From contig CALKNK010000029.1 of the NCBI GenBank assembly GCA_938091165.1, forward strand, positions 1 to 64,000: a DNA stretch of 64,000 nt, read 5' to 3'. This document shows positions 50,947 to 61,964 of this stretch, in pieces (position 1 is the first letter of the stretch; each line of letters opens with the position of its first letter). Below the pieces are notes generated by a model, which searched no databases, was not told the origin of the DNA, and saw only the letters and a program-made list of their open reading frames with translations. Position numbers and translations under genes: made by a program. This stretch comes from an uncultured Ilumatobacter sp. Lineage in GTDB: Bacteria; Actinomycetota; Acidimicrobiia; Acidimicrobiales; Ilumatobacteraceae.

Positions 50947-51975
50947 TCAGCTGAGGCGCTCGAGAGCGTCGTCGGCAAGACGTTCAGTGCCCTCTTTAAA
51001 AGAGGCAAGCGTCTCTCTGTCGATTTCTTGATCACCCATTGCGCCATTCAGATAACGGGCGTAAACCCCCTCAGAGATAACAGCGAGACGCCACGCCCCA
51101 AAGGCGCAGTAGTACCCAATGTTGCCCATTTCGCGGCCGGTGCGATTGGCATACCGTTCGACCAGCTCGCTGTACGTCGGGAAGCCGTCGATTCCCGTTG
51201 GGTCATTGGCACGAAGTTGTTCTTCGCCTGGGTCAGACCAGTACACCCCTACGTAGCCGACGTCGGCCAGCGGATCCCCAAGCGTGCAAAGTTCCCAGTC
51301 GAGCACCGCAGCGATTCGTCCCGTCCCGGTATTCACAAGCATGTTGCCGAAGCGATAATCACCGTGGGCGATCGACACACCCTCCTGTCGCGGCAGGTTG
51401 CGTGCGAGGCGACGCGCAACCTCGTCAATGGCCGGCAGCTCGCGCGTCTTAGACCGTTCCCACTGCGTAGTCCAACGCTTGACTTGGCGCTCGATGTAAC
51501 CCTCCCGGCGAGCGAGATCACCCAGGCCAATGCTGTCGATGTCAACTTCGTGGAGGTCCGCAAGGACGTCAACCAGATGTTCCCCGGCAGCCCGGCGGAG
51601 CTCAGGCGACATTGGCTCCGCACGCTCAGGTGAATCAAGCACGACACCGTCGACGTACGCCATCACATAGAAGGGCGCACCGTTCACCTCAATGTCACGA
51701 CAGACCGCCATCGTCTCCGGCACCGGGACCCCGGTGAGACCAACCGCCGAGATGATGCGATGCTCACGCTCCATGTCATGGGCCGTAGCGAGCACCGAAC
51801 CCGTTGGCGGACGACGGAGGACGAACTTGGTATCGCTGGCGTCGGTAACGGTGAACGTCAGGTTCGATCTACCCCCGGCGATGATGTCGAACTGAAAGGG
51901 CGCAACCGCACCTTCTACATTGTCGGACAACCACGCCGTGACTTTCGGTATGTCAATCCCTACGATGTCACTCAC
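50947..51975 (-). CDS. Phosphotransferase family protein (APH/ACAD10-like kinase fold)
   Basis: A 342-residue protein with the aminoglycoside-phosphotransferase fold. GGRSNLTFTVTDASDTKFVL corresponds to the glycine loop, SIAHGDYRFGNMLVNTGTGR is the catalytic loop (Asp in HGDYRFGN), and IAAVLDWELCTLGDPLADVG the metal loop. This branch is encoded with acyl-CoA dehydrogenases and synthetases in actinobacteria, and its eukaryotic counterpart is fused to ACAD10/11, which phosphorylates 4-hydroxyacyl-CoAs. The acyl-CoA genes nearby support a similar job; this is inference. Confidence 0.9.
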   Translation of the reverse strand: MSDIVGIDIPKVTAWLSDNVEGAVAPFQFDIIAGGRSNLTFTVTDASDTKFVLRRPPTGSVLATAHDMEREHRIISAVGLTGVPVPETMAVCRDIEVNGAPFYVMAYVDGVVLDSPERAEPMSPELRRAAGEHLVDVLADLHEVDIDSIGLGDLARREGYIERQVKRWTTQWERSKTRELPAIDEVARRLARNLPRQEGVSIAHGDYRFGNMLVNTGTGRIAAVLDWELCTLGDPLADVGYVGVYWSDPGEEQLRANDPTGIDGFPTYSELVERYANRTGREMGNIGYYCAFGAWRLAVISEGVYARYLNGAMGDQEIDRETLASFKEGTERLADDALERLS

Positions 51976-52035
51976 GGGGCCCGACGGTAGTGCCCGGCGC
52001 CCGTAGGCCCCTGATCCGACCCCAAAAGTGAGGTC

Positions 52036-53211
52036 TTAGCCGGGTCGGCCGACGCCAGAGACCTTGCCCCAGTTGACGGAGCTGATCTTCACGACGTCAC
52101 CGGTGGCCGGCGCGTGCACGTGCTGTCCACCGCCGAGGTAAACACTGACATGGCTGATCGGGCTATAGAAAAAGATGAGGTCACCCGGCTGCGCCGCACC
52201 CTTGGCGACATGTGGAATAGACGCGTACTGTGCCCGACTCTGGTGCGGCAGATAGACACCGGCTTGCGCCCAGGCGTATTTGGTTAGACCTGAGCAGTCA
52301 AACGACACGCCGGGCTTTGACGTTGCGTACCGATAGGGCACACCCCGCTGGCTCAGAGCTGCGTTTACAGCTGTGCCAGCGCGAGATGACACCGGAGGTG
52401 GACTACTCGGGGCCGGCGCAGACGCTCCCCCGCTCGAATCCGAGGTAGATGTTCCGCCCGAGTTGGAAGTCCCGCCCGAGGTTGACGTAGAACCTCCACT
52501 GCCAGAGCTGTTAGCAGCAGCGCTTGCGCTCTGCTGCGCTTCGTATTCGGCTCTGACCCGAGCCGCTGACTGGCGAGCACGACGCGCCTCTTCTTCGGCT
52601 ACCAACTCGCCGAGCTTCGCTTCGGCATCAGCGCGTGCAACCTTGTATTCCCCAGTTAACCGCTCAGTGCGCTCCTGTGCATCAACGAGATTCTTCGCAA
52701 GCTGCTCGGCCTCGGTGCGTTTGCGGCCAAGGTCGGCGCGCTCAACTTCAAGGTCCTTGACAATGGCGTTGAGATCGTCGGTCGTCACGGTGCCAGCGCT
52801 GAGCGCAACACGCGCTAGCTCATCGCGTTGCATGGCTGCGTTCAAGTTGTCAGTGTCTTCGAAGAGCGGACCAAGCGGCGTGTCCCCCGCTCCGACGAAG
52901 GAGCGGATAGCCATTTCGCCAAGATCCCCGCGTAGATCGTTGATCTCGGCCTCTCTGGCAGCGACTCGAGCCTCAGCTTCGACGATCTCCTCGTCGAGCT
53001 GCGTCTGCGCGTCAATTGCAAGGACGTATTCCTCACCGATGCGACGGGCATCCTCTTCGAGTCGCTCAAGTTCATCGACGATGTCTTCGACCCGCTGACG
53101 CTGCTGATCGACAGGATTCGCCCTGACAACAGTCGGCGTGAGCGCCAGCACCATCATCGCCGACACGAGAACAACCGGGACAATGCGCAAAGGCTTGGAC
53201 ATCAACGCCAA
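52036..53211 (-). CDS. NlpC/P60 peptidoglycan endopeptidase with N-terminal coiled coil (RipA-like)
   Basis: A 391-residue secreted protein. The signal peptide LRIVPVVLVSAMMVLALTPT is followed by NPVDQQ. A long coiled coil covers 35-225. A Ser/Gly/Thr-rich linker runs from 228 to 275. The NlpC/P60 domain (about 280-391) has catalytic Cys306 in VSFDCSGLTKYAW, His354 in SPISHVSVYLGGG and a later His near 366. It resembles RipA-type D,L-endopeptidases that split daughter cell walls and are kept inactive by their coiled coil. ATG 53211 or 53202 (MSKPLR) can serve as start. It is upstream of, and separate from, the phosphotransferase gene. Confidence 0.92.
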   Translation of the reverse strand: MALMSKPLRIVPVVLVSAMMVLALTPTVVRANPVDQQRQRVEDIVDELERLEEDARRIGEEYVLAIDAQTQLDEEIVEAEARVAAREAEINDLRGDLGEMAIRSFVGAGDTPLGPLFEDTDNLNAAMQRDELARVALSAGTVTTDDLNAIVKDLEVERADLGRKRTEAEQLAKNLVDAQERTERLTGEYKVARADAEAKLGELVAEEEARRARQSAARVRAEYEAQQSASAAANSSGSGGSTSTSGGTSNSGGTSTSDSSGGASAPAPSSPPPVSSRAGTAVNAALSQRGVPYRYATSKPGVSFDCSGLTKYAWAQAGVYLPHQSRAQYASIPHVAKGAAQPGDLIFFYSPISHVSVYLGGGQHVHAPATGDVVKISSVNWGKVSGVGRPG

Positions 53212-53324
53212 AGGCTACCGAATATGACGATCATGTTGCGAAATTTGAACGAAAGTTCACAAAACGCAGTCCGTCACCGCATTGAGCCCAAATGGCACCT
53301 CGTCTCGGCGCTCGGCGCAACTGG

Positions 53325-54941
53325 TCATTCCCACTCGATTGTGCCTGGAGGCTTCGAGGTGATGTCGTAGGCAACGCGGTTGACGCCAGCAACCTCATTA
53401 ATAATCCGCTGGCTCATGACTTCTAGCGTCTCAAACGGAATCCGAGCCCAATCAGCAGTCATTGCGTCATCGCTCGTCACCGCCCGGATAATGATTGGAT
53501 GTCCATAGGTGCGCTCGTCACCCATCACCCCAACCGAACGAACCTCGGCAAGAAGTGCTGCATAGCTCTGCCAAATCTCGCGTTCAAGACCTGCGTTCTT
53601 CAACTCCTCACGCACGATGGCGTCAGCTTCTTGAAGCAGACCGACACGTTCAGGCGTCACTTCACCGATAATACGAACCCCCAGCCCAGGACCAGGGAAC
53701 GGCTGCCGCCAGACCATCTCGTCGGGCAGCCCCAACTCGGTGCCCAGTGCGCGTACCTCGTCCTTGAACAAGTCGCGCAACGGCTCGATTAATTCGAGCT
53801 CCATGTCTTCAGGGAGTCCTCCAACGTTGTGGTGGCTCTTGATCACTGCCGCAGTGCCATCGGAACCGCCCGACTCGATCAAGTCGGGATACAGCGTTCC
53901 CTGGACCAAGAACTTGGCCTCGGTCAAGCCTCCTGTGTACTTCTCGAAGACCCGAATAAAGCGTTCACCAATCGCCTTGCGCTTCGATTCGGGCTCGGTA
54001 ACCCCGGAGAGAGCCTCAAAGAAAGAAGGACCCTCGTCAGCATGGATCAGCTCAATGCCAAGGTGACGGCGAAAGGTTTCGACAACCTGTTCACTTTCGT
54101 TCATGCGCATGAGCCCAGTGTCGACATAAATACACGTGAGCTGACTGCCAATGGCTTTGTGAACCAACGCTGCAGCAACAGATGAGTCAACCCCACCAGA
54201 CAGTCCGCAGATAACTCGGGCGTCACCCACCCGTTCGCGGATCAGCGTCACTTGTTCGTCGATAACCGATGCCATCTTCCAATCGTTCGCAATGCCGGCA
54301 CGCTCGTGGAGAAACCGGGCCATGGCCCCCATGCCAAACGGGGTGTGCTTGACCTCTGGGTGAAACTGCACTCCATAAATGTTTCGAGCATCGTTTTCAA
54401 GCACGGCGACCGGCGCTCCGGGCGACGACGCGGTGACCGTGAATCCAGCGGGTGCCTCGGTAACGCCATCAAAGTGGCTCATCCAACACTCATGCTCGCT
54501 AGGCGCCTCATCCGGAAGGATCAGCGATGCACCGATTCGAGAGAGCTCAGTTCGCCCATACTCACCATTCATTCCTCGGCCGACCGTACCCCCGAGCTGC
54601 TGGGCGATCAGCTGAGCGCCGTAACAAATGCCGAGTATCGGGATGCCCAAGTCGTACACAGCAGGGTCGAGCCTTGGCGCGCCATCAACATGCACGCTCT
54701 TCGGTCCACCGGACAAAATGATCGCCGCGGGACGCTTAGCAGCCATCTCAGCGGCACTCAGTCCGTGGCCGACGATTTCGGAGAACACGTTCAGTTCACG
54801 GACACGCCGCGCAATCAACTGAGCGTATTGAGCACCGAAGTCGACAACGAGCACGGTGGCACGTTTCGATCCGGCCTCGCCACTGTCGTGGCTGCCAGAT
54901 TCGGTGCCGGTGTCATGAGGGATTTGCTGCGGTTGACTCAA
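53325..54941 (-). CDS. guaA: GMP synthase (glutamine-hydrolysing)
   Basis: A GuaA of about 538 residues that converts XMP to GMP with ATP and glutamine. The glutaminase domain has VLVVDFGAQYAQLIARRVRE, the nucleophile Cys in LGICYGAQLIAQQLGG and HPEVKHT. The ATP pyrophosphatase P-loop is CGLSGGVDSSVAAALVHKAIG, and the dimerisation domain ends RVAYDITSKPPGTIEWE. The start is unclear: TTG 54941 is the first after the divergent gene and adds about 25 residues; a GTG at the beginning of the domain is an alternative. All catalytic parts are intact. Confidence 0.95.
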   Translation of the reverse strand: MSQPQQIPHDTGTESGSHDSGEAGSKRATVLVVDFGAQYAQLIARRVRELNVFSEIVGHGLSAAEMAAKRPAAIILSGGPKSVHVDGAPRLDPAVYDLGIPILGICYGAQLIAQQLGGTVGRGMNGEYGRTELSRIGASLILPDEAPSEHECWMSHFDGVTEAPAGFTVTASSPGAPVAVLENDARNIYGVQFHPEVKHTPFGMGAMARFLHERAGIANDWKMASVIDEQVTLIRERVGDARVICGLSGGVDSSVAAALVHKAIGSQLTCIYVDTGLMRMNESEQVVETFRRHLGIELIHADEGPSFFEALSGVTEPESKRKAIGERFIRVFEKYTGGLTEAKFLVQGTLYPDLIESGGSDGTAAVIKSHHNVGGLPEDMELELIEPLRDLFKDEVRALGTELGLPDEMVWRQPFPGPGLGVRIIGEVTPERVGLLQEADAIVREELKNAGLEREIWQSYAALLAEVRSVGVMGDERTYGHPIIIRAVTSDDAMTADWARIPFETLEVMSQRIINEVAGVNRVAYDITSKPPGTIEWE

Positions 54942-55014
54942 GACTGTGAATCGTAGAGGAGTCGGCCACAACCGCCGACCAGGCGTTGACGAGAAGTTCA
55001 GGCAAAGGCCGAGC

Positions 55015-55365
55015 GTGCGCCCGGTGACACTCCTGTTCGCCGTGCTGCTCGCCAGCACAGCGATCTTCTTGTCCGTGCTTTGCTTAACCGAGCCCCAATC
55101 GGTGATCGGCTTGTCGCGGAGCCACTCTGTGGCCACTTCTCAACCGGTTGAGCCGCAACCGCCGATCACCACCAACAACTTCTTTCCCGAAGAACGTGAC
55201 CTCACGTCTTGTATCGGCGTACTTGAACGTCCGGGCTGCGGCAGCGAAAGTCGCGGCGGCTGGCGTCAAACGTTGATCCTCCTCGCAATCTTCGGCGGCC
55301 TCGCCGTTGTCTTTGGCAACATCGCCCGTGGAGTGATCAAGAACCGCCGAACTCAGCAGCAGTAG
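55015..55365 (+). CDS. Small membrane protein of unknown function
   Basis: A 116-residue protein with an N-terminal hydrophobic segment (VTLLFAVLLASTAIFLSVLCL), an outside loop holding two Cys (DLTSCIGVLERPGCGSES) that may form a disulfide, and a second membrane segment (TLILLAIFGGLAVVFGNIARG) followed by a basic tail. GTG 55015 has AAAGG seven bases in front; a start at GTG 54946 would add a basic, non-hydrophobic lead. I do not recognise a family. It is divergent from guaA. Confidence 0.65.
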   Translation: MRPVTLLFAVLLASTAIFLSVLCLTEPQSVIGLSRSHSVATSQPVEPQPPITTNNFFPEERDLTSCIGVLERPGCGSESRGGWRQTLILLAIFGGLAVVFGNIARGVIKNRRTQQQ

Positions 55366-55376
55366 CTGCTGAGTTC
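55349..55376. terminator. Perfect 12-bp-stem hairpin
   Basis: GAACTCAGCAGC and GCTGCTGAGTTC pair perfectly around an AGTA loop, across the stop codon of the small membrane protein gene. No T-run follows on either strand, so an intrinsic terminator is only probable. The rest of the 282-base gap to the decarboxylase gene (55377-55647) shows no gene. Confidence 0.45.
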
Positions 55377-55647
55377 AGCGTGGCGAATGCCGCTCAGCCG
55401 CTTTACCTTGCGGTCCAGGTTCAGCGGGCCAACGCCGCGAAAAGAACAGGCTTTCGAAACGACCTGCGGTACGGAGCGAATCGATGCCTGTAGGAGGCTC
55501 TCCTGCCTTTACGGCAGCGTTGAGAACCAGCCCCATATCCGCTCGCTCAAATCCTTCAGTCAAATTTTGGTGATTTCAGAGGTCTTTCAGGGTCGCACTC
55601 AAGACGCTCAGGCAGTGGTACCCAATCTCTTGCTACTTTCTGCTGCT

Positions 55648-57066
55648 ATGACGCCGGAGGAGTTTCGCAAGCACGGATACGCGATGATCGATTGGATTGC
55701 CGACTACGTCGATGACGCCGGAAGTCGACGGGTGTCCCCCGACGTCAGACCCGGTGACATTCGGCGCCAGCTGGCAGAGCACCCACCCAGCGCGCCGCAG
55801 CCGTTTGCTGATGTGATCACTGATCTCGAGAAAGTGATCGTCCCAGGGCTAACTCAATGGCAGCATCCGGATTTCTTCGCCTGGTTCCCGTCAAACATCA
55901 CCTACCCGTCGATTCTTGGCGAGCTCATGTCTGCCGGGCTCGGCATCAACGCAATGGCCTGGATGACATCGCCTGCCGCGACCGAACTCGAGACGCTGAT
56001 GCTCGACTGGATGCACGAACTCTTAGGCCTGCCCGACCATTTCCGCTCAACGAGCGATACAGGTGGTGGCGTTATCCAAGGAACAGCCAGTGAGTCGACG
56101 CTCACTGCGATGCTCGCCGCCCGCTGGCGGGCCACGGGTGGCAACATCAACGCCTCAGGCGACACGACCAAGCTCGTCGGCTACACCACCAGTCAGTCCC
56201 ATTCGAGTATCGAGAAGGGCTTCCGGATAGCTGGTATCGGTACCGACAACATGCGCATTGTTCCGCACGACGAGCACTTCGCAATGCGGCCTGATGCGTT
56301 CGCTGACCTGGTCACTGCTGACATTGCGGCGGGTCTGACACCTTTTTTCGTGGTCACCTCCCACGGCACGACTTCATCACTGGCATTCGATCCGACACCG
56401 GCAATCGCCACCGTCGCGCGCGACCACGACATCTGGGTCCACGTTGATGCGGCAATGTCGGGAACCGCTGCGCTGGCTCCGGAGTACCGCTGGGTGAACG
56501 ACGGCCTTGGCCAAGCCGATTCCTACACGACGAATCCGCACAAGTGGATGGGAATCAACTTTGACTGCAATCTGTTCTGGGTTGCAGATCGCTCTGCTCT
56601 GATCGGCGCGCTGAGCGTACTGCCCCCATACCTCGCATCCGAGGCTGCGAAGTCGGGTGCCGCTTTCGACTACCGAGACTGGGGTATTCCCCTCGGTCGA
56701 CGTTTCCGCGCGCTGAAGCTCTGGTTCTCGCTGCGAACCGATGGCGTCATCCCCGTTCAGGCGATGATTCGGGAGCATGTCAGGCTCACTCATCAGTTGG
56801 CCGAGCGGGTAGCTGCCGATCACCGGTTTGACATCGTTGCTCCGCATCCCCTCAACTTGCTATGCATTGCGCGTCGCGCCGAATCTGTTGACCAGGCAAA
56901 CACCATGACCGATGCCCTCATCGAGGCGTCAAACGCAGCAGGCATCGGTCTCTTCTCTCGCACCGTGCTCGACGGCCGATCGGTAATGCGGATCTCTATC
57001 GGGGCGCGCGCTACCAAAGCGGAGCACGTCACCGCCATGTGGGACCGCGTCATCGAAATCGTCTGA
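55648..57066 (+). CDS. Aromatic-L-amino-acid decarboxylase family protein (group II PLP)
   Basis: A 472-residue PLP decarboxylase. The start FRKHGYAMIDWIADYVDD, the segment WQHPDFFAWFPSNITYPSIL and the PLP Lys in SYTTNPHKWMGINFDCNLFW are those of DOPA/tryptophan decarboxylases. SGTAALAPEYRWVNDGLGQAD is also typical. It would release CO2 from an aromatic amino acid, forming an amine such as tyramine or tryptamine. ATG 55648 fits the family start; longer readings lack homology. It stands in front of an MFS gene 37 bases downstream that may export or exchange its amine. Confidence 0.93.
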   Translation: MTPEEFRKHGYAMIDWIADYVDDAGSRRVSPDVRPGDIRRQLAEHPPSAPQPFADVITDLEKVIVPGLTQWQHPDFFAWFPSNITYPSILGELMSAGLGINAMAWMTSPAATELETLMLDWMHELLGLPDHFRSTSDTGGGVIQGTASESTLTAMLAARWRATGGNINASGDTTKLVGYTTSQSHSSIEKGFRIAGIGTDNMRIVPHDEHFAMRPDAFADLVTADIAAGLTPFFVVTSHGTTSSLAFDPTPAIATVARDHDIWVHVDAAMSGTAALAPEYRWVNDGLGQADSYTTNPHKWMGINFDCNLFWVADRSALIGALSVLPPYLASEAAKSGAAFDYRDWGIPLGRRFRALKLWFSLRTDGVIPVQAMIREHVRLTHQLAERVAADHRFDIVAPHPLNLLCIARRAESVDQANTMTDALIEASNAAGIGLFSRTVLDGRSVMRISIGARATKAEHVTAMWDRVIEIV

Positions 57067-57103
57067 CTCGCTGTCGGGCTTCATACTTCGTCACGATCAC
57101 TCG

Positions 57104-58273
57104 ATGCGAGCAGCCAGCGGATGGACCACAGTTATCCTCGTCGGGGTCGGGGCCATCGTTGCGCAAGCATTTGGGCGGTTCACCTACAGCGTGCTCCTCC
57201 CCGCGATCCGCAATGATCTCGATCACTCGAACACGGTCGCCGGTCTTCTTGGCACGACCAACGTGCTGGCCTACCTCGTTGGCACGTTCGTCGTTGCCTC
57301 GCTCACAACGCGTTACAAGCTCCTGGCCGTCCTGAGGAGCGGCTTCGTTTTCTCGCTTGCCGGCCTCGCTGGCGCCGCTGTGGCACCGAACGCGCTGGTC
57401 CTCGGCATTGCACTGTTCTCAATGGGCTTCGGTGGCGCGTTGATCTGGGTACCGTCACCGGCAATCGCCGCCCGGGCCGTGGGTGAAAACCGCCGTGGAT
57501 TTGCGGTAGGGGCTGTGGGTGGCGGGGTTGGAACCGGGATTGTTATCACCGGCCAGCTCGCCCGCATTGTCCGCGAGCGGTCCGGAGATGAGGCGTGGCG
57601 CGACGTGTACCGCATCGATTTCGCGCTGGGTGTTTTTGCGGTTTTAGTGATCCTGGTATTTCTCCGTCACCGCCAGAGCGCCCCTACCGGCCAAAAAGTT
57701 GGCGGCGCCGGTTTTGGATCGCTGAAGCAGATGCCAGGTTGGGTGCCGATCACGGGGGCCTACGTGGCTTATGGATTCTGCTATTTGATTGCTGTGTCGT
57801 TCTTGACCTCACGCCTCGAAGATGACGCTGGGTACACCGAAAGTCTGGCCTCAACCATGTTCACCCTCGTCGGATTCGGCGCCGTAGCTGGTGGGATCCT
57901 CATGGGTATCATCGCCGATCAAATTGGCGAGCGGATCACGCTGGTCATTGGTTTCTGTGTATTCGCCTCGGCGCTCGTTGGCATTCTGACCGGTGTCGTC
58001 GCCGTCGTCGTAGTGGGATCAGTGATCATCGGCCTCATGTTTGGTGGTCTGCCGTCCGTAGTGATTGGCTACGTCGTCCGCAACACAACTGCCGATTCAT
58101 TCGGGCCAAGTTTTGCTGCGGCCACATTTGCCTTCGGTATCGCCCAGGTGACGTCGCCGCAGCTCGGTGGCCTGATTGCGGACCTAACGGGGGGGTTTGC
58201 GCTCGTCTTCATCGTGGCGATCGCGTTTGCCCTCTGTGGAGCGGCAATGGCGAGCCGCCTGCCACATCGCTGA
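57104..58273 (+). CDS. MFS transporter (YbfB/YjiJ-like)
   Basis: A 389-residue major facilitator with 12 membrane segments. The opening AIVAQAFGRFTYSVLLPAIRND is the recognisable mark of the YbfB/YjiJ branch, with GFGGALIWVPSPAIAARAVG and MGIIADQIGERITLVIGF later. It lies 37 bases after the aromatic amino acid decarboxylase on the same strand and is probably co-transcribed with it, so its cargo may be an aromatic amino acid or amine. It is convergent with a NUDIX gene. Confidence 0.9.
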   Translation: MRAASGWTTVILVGVGAIVAQAFGRFTYSVLLPAIRNDLDHSNTVAGLLGTTNVLAYLVGTFVVASLTTRYKLLAVLRSGFVFSLAGLAGAAVAPNALVLGIALFSMGFGGALIWVPSPAIAARAVGENRRGFAVGAVGGGVGTGIVITGQLARIVRERSGDEAWRDVYRIDFALGVFAVLVILVFLRHRQSAPTGQKVGGAGFGSLKQMPGWVPITGAYVAYGFCYLIAVSFLTSRLEDDAGYTESLASTMFTLVGFGAVAGGILMGIIADQIGERITLVIGFCVFASALVGILTGVVAVVVVGSVIIGLMFGGLPSVVIGYVVRNTTADSFGPSFAAATFAFGIAQVTSPQLGGLIADLTGGFALVFIVAIAFALCGAAMASRLPHR

Positions 58274-58299
58274 GACCACCTACCACGCGACGCTTCGTC

Positions 58300-58962
58300 T
58301 TACGGGAGGGTGAGCAGGTCGAACAACATGCGTGCTGTTGCGCCCCACACCGTCTCGTCGTCGAGCTCAAAAAAATGCAGCGGGCGATCCATCGGCAAGT
58401 TCCCCCATCGCTCGAGCCGATAGGTGGCCGGGCGAGTGAGCTCGGCAATCGGTGTCCACATCACACGGTCAGCCTCCATTGTCTGTGGCTCAAGATGCGG
58501 ACGATGGTCAAACTCAACGTCAAGGCGCGCGACCACCGGAACGATGTAACTCTTCGACACAATCGTGCTGAGGTGTTCAAGTTCGCCGACGACGGTCGGC
58601 AAGTGCGGGTCAAGTCCGACCTCCTCCTGCGCTTCACGCAGCGCCGTATCAACCGCTGACTCGCCAGGATCGACTCGACCACCGGGAAAGCTGATCTCGC
58701 CCTTGTGGTTCTTCATCTCCATCGACCGCCGAGTCAACAGCACCTCAGCACCATTTGGGCCGTCGGCAAGCAGGAGGAGCACCGCGGACAGCTTTGCGTC
58801 AGGAAATGTCGGCAACATCGGGCCTGACCGTTCAGGTACACGGCTGAGGAGCTCGTCGGAGGACCAATCGGCGTCAAGCGCCCACGGCGTGTCGAAGTGC
58901 TCGGTGTATGACGCCGGGCGCGGGATGCATTGTGCCCCGCCAGGTCGGCGCTGCATGGTCAT
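58300..58962 (-). CDS. CoA pyrophosphohydrolase (NUDIX, NudL-like)
   Basis: A 220-residue NUDIX hydrolase. The region LLTRRSMEMKNHKGEISFPG holds the extra CoA-specific motif (LLTxRSxxMxxHxGxxxFPGG), followed by the NUDIX box GRVDPGESAVDTALREAQEEVGL. These enzymes cut CoA or acyl-CoA to 4'-phosphopantetheine and 3',5'-ADP and control CoA pools. It lies among acyl-CoA metabolism genes. ATG 58962 is chosen; the stretch to the next gene (58963-59104) holds nothing seen. Confidence 0.92.
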   Translation of the reverse strand: MTMQRRPGGAQCIPRPASYTEHFDTPWALDADWSSDELLSRVPERSGPMLPTFPDAKLSAVLLLLADGPNGAEVLLTRRSMEMKNHKGEISFPGGRVDPGESAVDTALREAQEEVGLDPHLPTVVGELEHLSTIVSKSYIVPVVARLDVEFDHRPHLEPQTMEADRVMWTPIAELTRPATYRLERWGNLPMDRPLHFFELDDETVWGATARMLFDLLTLP

Positions 58963-59104
58963 GGCGACGTATGTCTTTCCGCAACCCTGACCGACTCATC
59001 CAAGCACTCAACAGTCAGGATAAAGGCATCTTCCGCTACCGGACCCGGGCCACAATGGTCTCGGCCCGAGCTGCAGCGAGGAGCACAAAATCCATGGAGC
59101 ACTA

Positions 59105-59662
59105 CTACTGCCGACCCTTTATCTTTCCCTGGAATCGTTTAGCGGCGTTTACTCCACCGCCGACGAACCGACCCGCCTTCTTGCCGATCTCTTCGCTCCC
59201 GGGCCGTGCCAGACGTGCCCGGCGCTCCGCTTTTTGCTGTTGCTTGTCCTGCCTCCGCTCGGTCTTCTCAGAGAAGTCTGAGTTGAGCCAGATGAAGAAC
59301 ATGACGAAGGCCATGGCGCCCAGCAGCAATCGACCAGTACTGTCGACATCGAACGCCGGTTGGAACAGCGCGACAACGAGCAGCAGCATGACGAGCACGT
59401 CAAGCCATCGATGCACAGTCCGTCCAACCAGCGGAAAGGCGCTAGCTGGCCCTTTGGCAATGGCTGCATTTAACATAATGAGCATCCCCATCACGGCAGG
59501 AACCATTGGTTTGGGCGCTTGAAACGAGGCGGCAATCAGAACGAGACCAATCAAGTACTCAACGATCTGATGCATCCAGAACGGACGCTGTGCCCCCTCA
59601 ATCGCCACCACTGAACTGAGCGTAGCGAACGAACCAGCGCAAGCCGCTGGACCAGACCACAA
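59105..59662 (-). CDS. Four-helix membrane protein of unknown function
   Basis: A protein of up to 185 residues from TTG 59662; GTG codons near 59612 are alternative starts. Four membrane segments are seen (YLIGLVLIAASFQAP, MVPAVMGMLIMLNAAIA, WLDVLVMLLLVVALFQPAFD, LLLGAMAFVMFFIWL), then a very basic tail (EKTERRQDKQQQKAERRARL). The segment RPFWMHQIVEYLIG before the first helix looks conserved. I recall similar unnamed proteins in actinobacteria, but no function is known to me. It follows the groEL operon terminator. Confidence 0.72.
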   Translation of the reverse strand: MWSGPAACAGSFATLSSVVAIEGAQRPFWMHQIVEYLIGLVLIAASFQAPKPMVPAVMGMLIMLNAAIAKGPASAFPLVGRTVHRWLDVLVMLLLVVALFQPAFDVDSTGRLLLGAMAFVMFFIWLNSDFSEKTERRQDKQQQKAERRARLARPGSEEIGKKAGRFVGGGVNAAKRFQGKIKGRQ

Positions 59663-59682
59663 CCTAACGATCGGTGAAAACG

Positions 59683-59725
59683 AGTCCAGCCCCAGAATCG
59701 CTGGATGCGATTCCGGGGCTGGACT
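59683..59725 (-). terminator. Rho-independent terminator of the groESL operon
   Basis: AGTCCAGCCCC (59683-59693) pairs with GGGGCTGGACT (59715-59725), and GAATCGC with GCGATTC inside, around a TGGAT loop; one A-C mismatch lies in the stem. On the minus strand CGTTTTCACC follows, giving a short T-run. It lies about 75 bases after groEL. Confidence 0.85.
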
Positions 59726-59798
59726 GAGATTCGGAACGACAAGGTCATTCCAACCTGACGAAGTCAGGGGCTGACACGACAGCGTCGTGTCAAGGGGC

Positions 59799-61439
<1,641 letters not shown>

Positions 61440-61484
61440 GTTGTGGTTACTTTCTTTTCAGAGTTCCGGTTCAAAGTCAGCTGT

Positions 61485-61775
61485 TCAGCTGACGATCGCA
61501 AGGACGTCGCGGCTGTTGAGGACGAGCAAGTCTTCGCCGCCCGAGGAAACCTCGGTGCCGCCGTACTTGCTGTAGAGGACGGTGTCGCCGACGTTGATGC
61601 CGACTTCAATCAGGTCGCCAGTGGTCTCGGAGCGTTTGCCCGGACCGACAGCGAGCACTTCGCCCTGCTGCGGCTTTTCCTTGGCGGTGTCGGGGATGAC
61701 GAGACCAGATGCGGTCTGAGTCTCGGGCTCGTTCGGACGGACCACGAGGCGGTCGTCCAGCGGCTTCAGGTTCAT
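61485..61775 (-). CDS. groES: Co-chaperonin GroES (Hsp10)
   Basis: A 96-residue GroES. The start NLKPLDDRLVVRPNEPETQT is normal, the mobile loop TASGLVIPDTAKEKPQQGEV binds GroEL, and the roof loop and end are GDTVLYSKYGGTEV and DVLAIVS. ATG 61775 is chosen over the open frame to 61847, which runs into the promoter region. It is the first gene of groESL and is controlled by the CIRCE element about 65 bases in front. Confidence 0.97.
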   Translation of the reverse strand: MNLKPLDDRLVVRPNEPETQTASGLVIPDTAKEKPQQGEVLAVGPGKRSETTGDLIEVGINVGDTVLYSKYGGTEVSSGGEDLLVLNSRDVLAIVS

Positions 61776-61840
61776 GGTGTTGGCCTCCAATGGCACGTTC
61801 ACATGTTGGATTGACAGGAGCTTCCGGGGTGATAGTGCGA

Positions 61841-61867
61841 TTGGCACTCCCCATCTGCGACTGCTAA
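61841..61867 (-). promoter_or_regulatory. CIRCE operator (HrcA-binding) of groESL
   Basis: On the minus strand the left arm TTAGCAGTC and the right arm GAGTGCCAA flank exactly 9 bases. The consensus is TTAGCACTC-N9-GAGTGCTAA, so each arm has one mismatch. TTGACT at 61881-61876, just in front, is a likely -35. HrcA repression of groESL, lifted on heat shock, follows from the family. Confidence 0.88.
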
Positions 61868-61964
61868 GGCTAAGGAGTCAAACGGCGGTTGGCAACCGAG
61901 GGCCGAGAGTGCCAGCTCATCGGTCTGGCGTCGACGATCGGGCCGGTCTTAAAGATCGATCTGC

